DNA of 64,000 nt, taken from Rusavskia elegans. Its lineage: Eukaryota; Ascomycota; Lecanoromycetes; Teloschistales; Teloschistaceae. A program made the translations under genes and the position numbers. Positions 59,750 through 64,000 of this stretch are shown piece after piece. The notes under the pieces were generated by a model. That model did no database searches. It was not told where the DNA came from and worked only from the letters and a program-made list of their open reading frames with translations. The stretch lies in NCBI GenBank assembly GCA_011316305.1, contig SAUG01000021.1, positions 372,001 through 436,000 of the forward strand, read 5' to 3'. Each line of letters opens with the position of its first letter. Position 1 is the first letter of the stretch.

Positions 59750-62600
59750 AAATAAAAAGCTATCTATTTAATATACTTAAAAAATTAGCCGGGATAAAAA
59801 AGATTTATAATACTTTTACCCGGAAATAGTAGATTAAAGAAAAATTAGCTATTATAGATAAAGTTCTATAAATAACTAAGAAATTTTAAAATATATTAAA
59901 GAAATTGGAAGAAAGATTATCTTTACTAGTTTATATTTAAAAAGACTATAAAATTATTATAATAGATTCGGATAAACTTAAAGTTGAATTAATATACGGA
60001 TTAAATAATAAATATTTCAAAGTAATATAGTAATATATTAACTATAACTTTAGATTAAAATATATACGATATTGTAAAATAAAAATAAAATAATTAATAA
60101 TATTTATCCCGAAAAAAAATAGAGACTTTCGTCTATATATCGACTTTAGACGATTTAATACGGTTATATAAAAAGATAAATATCTATTTCCGCTCTTAAT
60201 AGATCTAAAAAGTAGAATAGAAAAAGTTAAGTTTTTTATTAAATTTAATTTAAAGGACGCTTTTAATCTATTTAAAATTAAAGAAGACGATAAATAGAAA
60301 ATCGTATTTCGAATAAAATATAGACTATTCGAATATTTAATAATTCTTTCGTATTAATAAATACGCCTAAAACCTTCTAGCGTACTATTTATAAAATATT
60401 ATTTAATTATTTTAATATCTTCGTTATAGTATATATAGATAAGATATTAATATTTTCTAAAATAGACGAAGAATATAAATAATATATTTATAAAATATTA
60501 TATAGATTTCGGGAATATTATTTAAGAATAAAAAAAAAATCGGAATTTTTTTAAAAAAAAAAGTAATCTTTTTTGAATATATAATCAGGCTAGAAAATAT
60601 TACTATAAAAGTAAATAAATTATTAATAATACGAAAATAGCCAGTTCTAAAAAATAAAAAAAATATATAAAATTTTCTAGAATTTATAAAATTCTATTAA
60701 AATATAAAAGTAAAATATATAAAGAAACTCGTTTTTTTAATAGATTTTCTACGAAATAATATAATATTTAAATAGATAAAAATCGAAAACGATACGTTAA
60801 AAAAAATCAAATAAAATTTTATAAATAAAAAAGTTTAGAAATTTTCGATCCGGATAAATAAATTATATTTTTAGACTAGCTGTCGGGTCGGATTTCGAAC
60901 TCGAATTAGCTAATCTGATCCGATCGGATTTCGGATTCTAAATTATAATCCGATCCGACCTGCTAAAACTAGATATTGGAGCAAAATTCTAGTATAAAAG
61001 TATAAAGTTAGTATAACTTTTATACGAATATACTAAAAAAATTTTAATTAATTAATTACGCTAGCTAGAAAGTTCGTAGTAAAACTAAATATATTATCTG
61101 GATATATTACCTCTATTTAATTATAAAAATAATAGTATATTAAATATATAATATAATCGAGTCGTGTCCGGATCGAGTTACTAAATAACTCGATCCGGAT
61201 TCGACCCGCTAAAACCTGAGTCGGATTCGGATCGGATTACTAAAATCGAATCGGATATCTGATAGTTCGACGGAGATCCGATTTGAACCGGTCAATCTAT
61301 ATATTCTATATAAATATTTTGGATAGAATAATAGAATTATATATAATATAAAACGGAAGATCGATAGAATACTATTCGGAAAAATTAACTCCCGTAGAAA
61401 TTGATTATATAACAGCGATTAAAAATATACTATTAATTATAGTAAGTTTTATATATTGGAAAGTTTATACTAGTAGAACTTTAATGAAAGTAGTTGTTTA
61501 TATTAACTATAAAAACCTTCTATCTTTATTTATCGATAAAAAAGTTAATTAAAAATAAATAAAATAGATCGAAGAAATAATATACTACGACTTTAAGATA
61601 CAATATATTAAAAGTATAGATATTACGATCGTGGATATCTTTAGCCGAAGAGTAAACTATAAAGTAGTAGAAAAAATAAATAGATTATTATTAAAAAGAA
61701 ATAGTAAGGTTTTAAAAAAAGTAGAAGCGTTCGAAAAAATAAACGATATTATTCGACTAGCTATATTCGATAGATATATAATCCGAAAATCGTAGAATAC
61801 TAGAATATTATAAAAATACTTCGACGGATCTAAGAAAAAATAAATATATCTATTCTAAAAAAATATATCGAAAAATATATTAAAAATTATCTAGAATATA
61901 TAACGTCAAATAAATATTAATAGAAATAATCTGGTAATCTATAGTTAACGTAAACGCTAGATAAATTTTATTAATAGATCGCTATAGACTTTATAATAGG
62001 CCTATTCGAAATAGTTAATCTTTATATTTAAATGCTATATAAAATATTACGAATAATAATAGATAGATTAATATAATATATAAGATTTAATATTATATAA
62101 ATTTATAAAAATAACGGAATAATTTATATTTCTACTTTTAAAAATAGTTTTATATAAAAACGATATCGTAGAGAAAATTATTATAGATAGAAATAAACTC
62201 TTCGTCTTAAACTTTATAAAAGAATTAACGTAAACGGTAGAAATAAAATAAAAAGATACTATAATATTTAGAAAAGAAATAAAATACTATTATTAATAAA
62301 AAATTTAATAGAAAGAAAACTAGATAAGCTATATATCGAAACCTTCGAGGTCTAGAATATTAAAGAAATAACAGTCTATCTAAAAATACTAATAATAGAA
62401 ATTCTCTCGAAATTTTATATAGATTTATTTAAAAAAGTACTCGAATATATATCTTTAGCTAAAGATTAATACTATTAAAAGAATAAAAAATATAAAGTTA
62501 AACGAATTATAAATAAAAAAAAAAGAGTTTCTAGATAAAGAAAATATATAGAAACCGAGAAAATATTTTAAAAATATCTAAAAAACTTTAAAAAAATTTA
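59750..62600 (+). pseudogene. Gypsy pol relic: reverse transcriptase, RNase H, integrase
   Basis: At 60110-60300 the frame gives IFIPKKNRDFRLYIDFRRFN (VPKKDGxLRxCVDYRxLN) and FNLKDAFNLFKIKE (DLKDAYNxIRI). At about 60420-60470 is FVIVYIDKILIFS, the YxDDILIFS catalytic box with the second Asp changed to Lys or Asn by mutation. At about 61975-62050 is IAIDFIIGLFE, the integrase DFITGLP. Stops interrupt throughout. A MITE interrupts the RNase H part at 60874-61297. Confidence 0.75.
60874..61297. mobile_element. MITE family 2 copy inside Gypsy pol
   Basis: 424 bases beginning GACTAGCTGTCGGGTCGG and ending with the inverse of GATTGACCGG, TA on both sides. Internal CCGATCCGA/TCGGATCGG palindromes are shared with 51672-52632. 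It splits the RNase H region of the outer Gypsy element. Confidence 0.62.
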
Positions 62601-62622
62601 GAAAAACGTTATAGAAGAGGCC

Positions 62623-63035
62623 GTATTATATCTATAATTCTATAGAAATATTCTAGAAAATTAGCTAGCTAAACGAGACCAATTATCTATAGCCGTCTAT
62701 AGTTGCTATAGCCGATTTTTATAATAGAAACTTTTAGCAGATAGCCGTCTATCGGTACTATCGGCTATTTTTACTATATATATCGCTCTTTATTTTTACT
62801 AGATAGCTTTTCTCGTTAATTATTAATATAATTATTAAATATTTTTAGATTATTTTCTTTTTAATTATTTCTATAACAAAAATATTTTATAATATAAAAA
62901 CCGTACTTTTATAGCTATACGGGATTAATTATAATAATCTATACTAGAATTTCTTTACTATTTAATAATTTATACTATATCTACGGGTATAGCTAGATTT
63001 GAACGTAATATTTTCTGATATATAAAGACGTTACA
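62623..63035 (+). repeat. 3' LTR of the outer Gypsy element
   Basis: 413 bases, direct repeat of the LTRs at 56015 and 58873. Begins TATTATATCTATAATTC (TGTTACGTCTACGATTC before mutation) and ends GACGTTACA. Confidence 0.82.
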
Positions 63036-64000
63036 GTTAGATCTAATTAGATATTGAATCCCGTAGAATTAATAAATCGCGGTTAACGAGATTTAGTTAA
63101 TAGATAGTACTATTAACGAAGATATCTATATCTTTTAAACTTTATATAAATTTTAAACAATTTAAATAGTTTATATATAATAGTACTAAATCGAAAAAAT
63201 CGTATCGCTTTCGATAGATTCGTATTAAACGTTTAAAGATATTAAAAACAATCCAAATAAAAACGTTAAAAGGTTTAAAAAAAAATAGCGATATTAGAAA
63301 TCGACCCCGGGCTATATTAAAAACTCTAAATAATAGAAAACGATTAATAAAACGATTAAATTAATTTTTTTATCGTTTATATAATTGTACGTACTACTCT
63401 TATATTTTAACGTTTGATGATAAAACTATCTATTTAGAGACGAATATATTATAATTAGATTTTGTAGAATATAAACGAAAAAATATAGATTTATAAACGT
63501 TAAAAATAAAATAACAGCGAGATATAATATTTTTATTTCTTTTAAAAAGTTTTTATCTAAAATTATATTGAATATATATATATATATATATCTTTTATAT
63601 TAACGATATATACGATAATCATTGTTATATTTATATATAAAGAAATTTTTTATAGTTAAATATATATTCGTTAGGCAAGATTTATAGCGTAGTTAACTAT
63701 TTCTATTTAACTATTTCTTTTTATTCGCGATTACGAATTCTCTATTATTTAATTTTACTTCGACGTTATAAATAATTATAAATATCTAATAATTCCGCTT
63801 TTACTATCTATTATATTAAAAAGTACCTATCTATTATTTTATATATTTTTTTAATACTCGATCAACCGTCGGTTCCGTGAACAATATAATATTGGTACGC
63901 TAGCGTTAGATATACGATATAAAAACTAGTATTCTAATCTCATTAATTTAGAATTTTGATCCGTACATTTTATAATATCATTAAAGTATTCTATAAAGAT
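63036..64000. repeat. RIP-mutated AT-rich DNA
   Basis: No open frame. A short (TA)n run occurs near 63572-63590. No element could be assigned. Confidence 0.5.

Larger units (their letters stand above)
55712..63035 (+). mobile_element. Outer Gypsy (Ty3) LTR retrotransposon, split in its 5' LTR
   Basis: The 5' LTR is in two parts (55712-56014 and 59288-~59391) around an inserted sibling element. The 3' LTR is 62623-63035. A polypurine-type tract AGAAGAGGCCG precedes the 3' LTR. Target copies are GTTAA (55707-55711) and GTTAG (63036-63040), differing by one G/A transition. The interior holds pol but no recognisable gag. A MITE is nested at 60874-61297. Confidence 0.82.

Overview
This window looks like nuclear DNA of a filamentous ascomycete (Pezizomycotina). 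Genes have short introns of 46-92 bases with fungal splice signals. Much of 27.3-64 kb is very AT-rich and almost free of CpA and TpG while CpG remains, which is the footprint of repeat-induced point mutation (RIP). The species cannot be named from this sequence alone.

Left part (1-25.1 kb): a secondary-metabolite locus whose gene set matches the intertwined fumagillin/pseurotin supercluster known from Aspergillus fumigatus. In order: a collapsed PKS-NRPS relic (pseurotin PsoA type), a damaged alpha/beta hydrolase (PsoB type), an O-methyltransferase (PsoC type), a broken Zn2Cys6 regulator (FumR/FapR type), two Fe(II)/2-oxoglutarate dioxygenases, a cytochrome P450, a UbiA-type membrane terpene cyclase (Fma-TC type, seven exons), a palindromic MITE, a PKS methyltransferase-domain relic, a head-to-head pair of methionine aminopeptidases (type 1 and type 2, the fumagillin target) and a LaeA-like methyltransferase. 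The polyketide modules and the regulator are wrecked. The terpene cyclase, P450, both dioxygenases and both aminopeptidases can be spliced into uninterrupted proteins. The locus therefore reads as a partly decayed supercluster that keeps its sesquiterpene-oxidation and target-protection parts.

Middle part (26.9-40.6 kb, minus strand): one GT2-family glycosyltransferase gene (egh-like) is split by two mobile elements. A 5.39-kb TA-target DNA transposon (27320-32710, itself holding three smaller inserts) and a 6.46-kb Copia LTR retrotransposon (33450-39907, 243-base LTRs, 5-base target duplication, one MITE inside) each sit inside an exon. Removing either one restores the reading frame exactly.

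Right part (41-64 kb): RIP-mutated repeats. These are antisense LTRs, a third copy of the ~570-600-base MITE, a Mutator-like transposase relic, an unmutated 600-base island at 47.88-48.48 kb, a very AT-rich block, MITEs with GACTGG ends, and two Gypsy retrotransposons of one family, one inserted in the 5' LTR of the other. No intact gene was found there.
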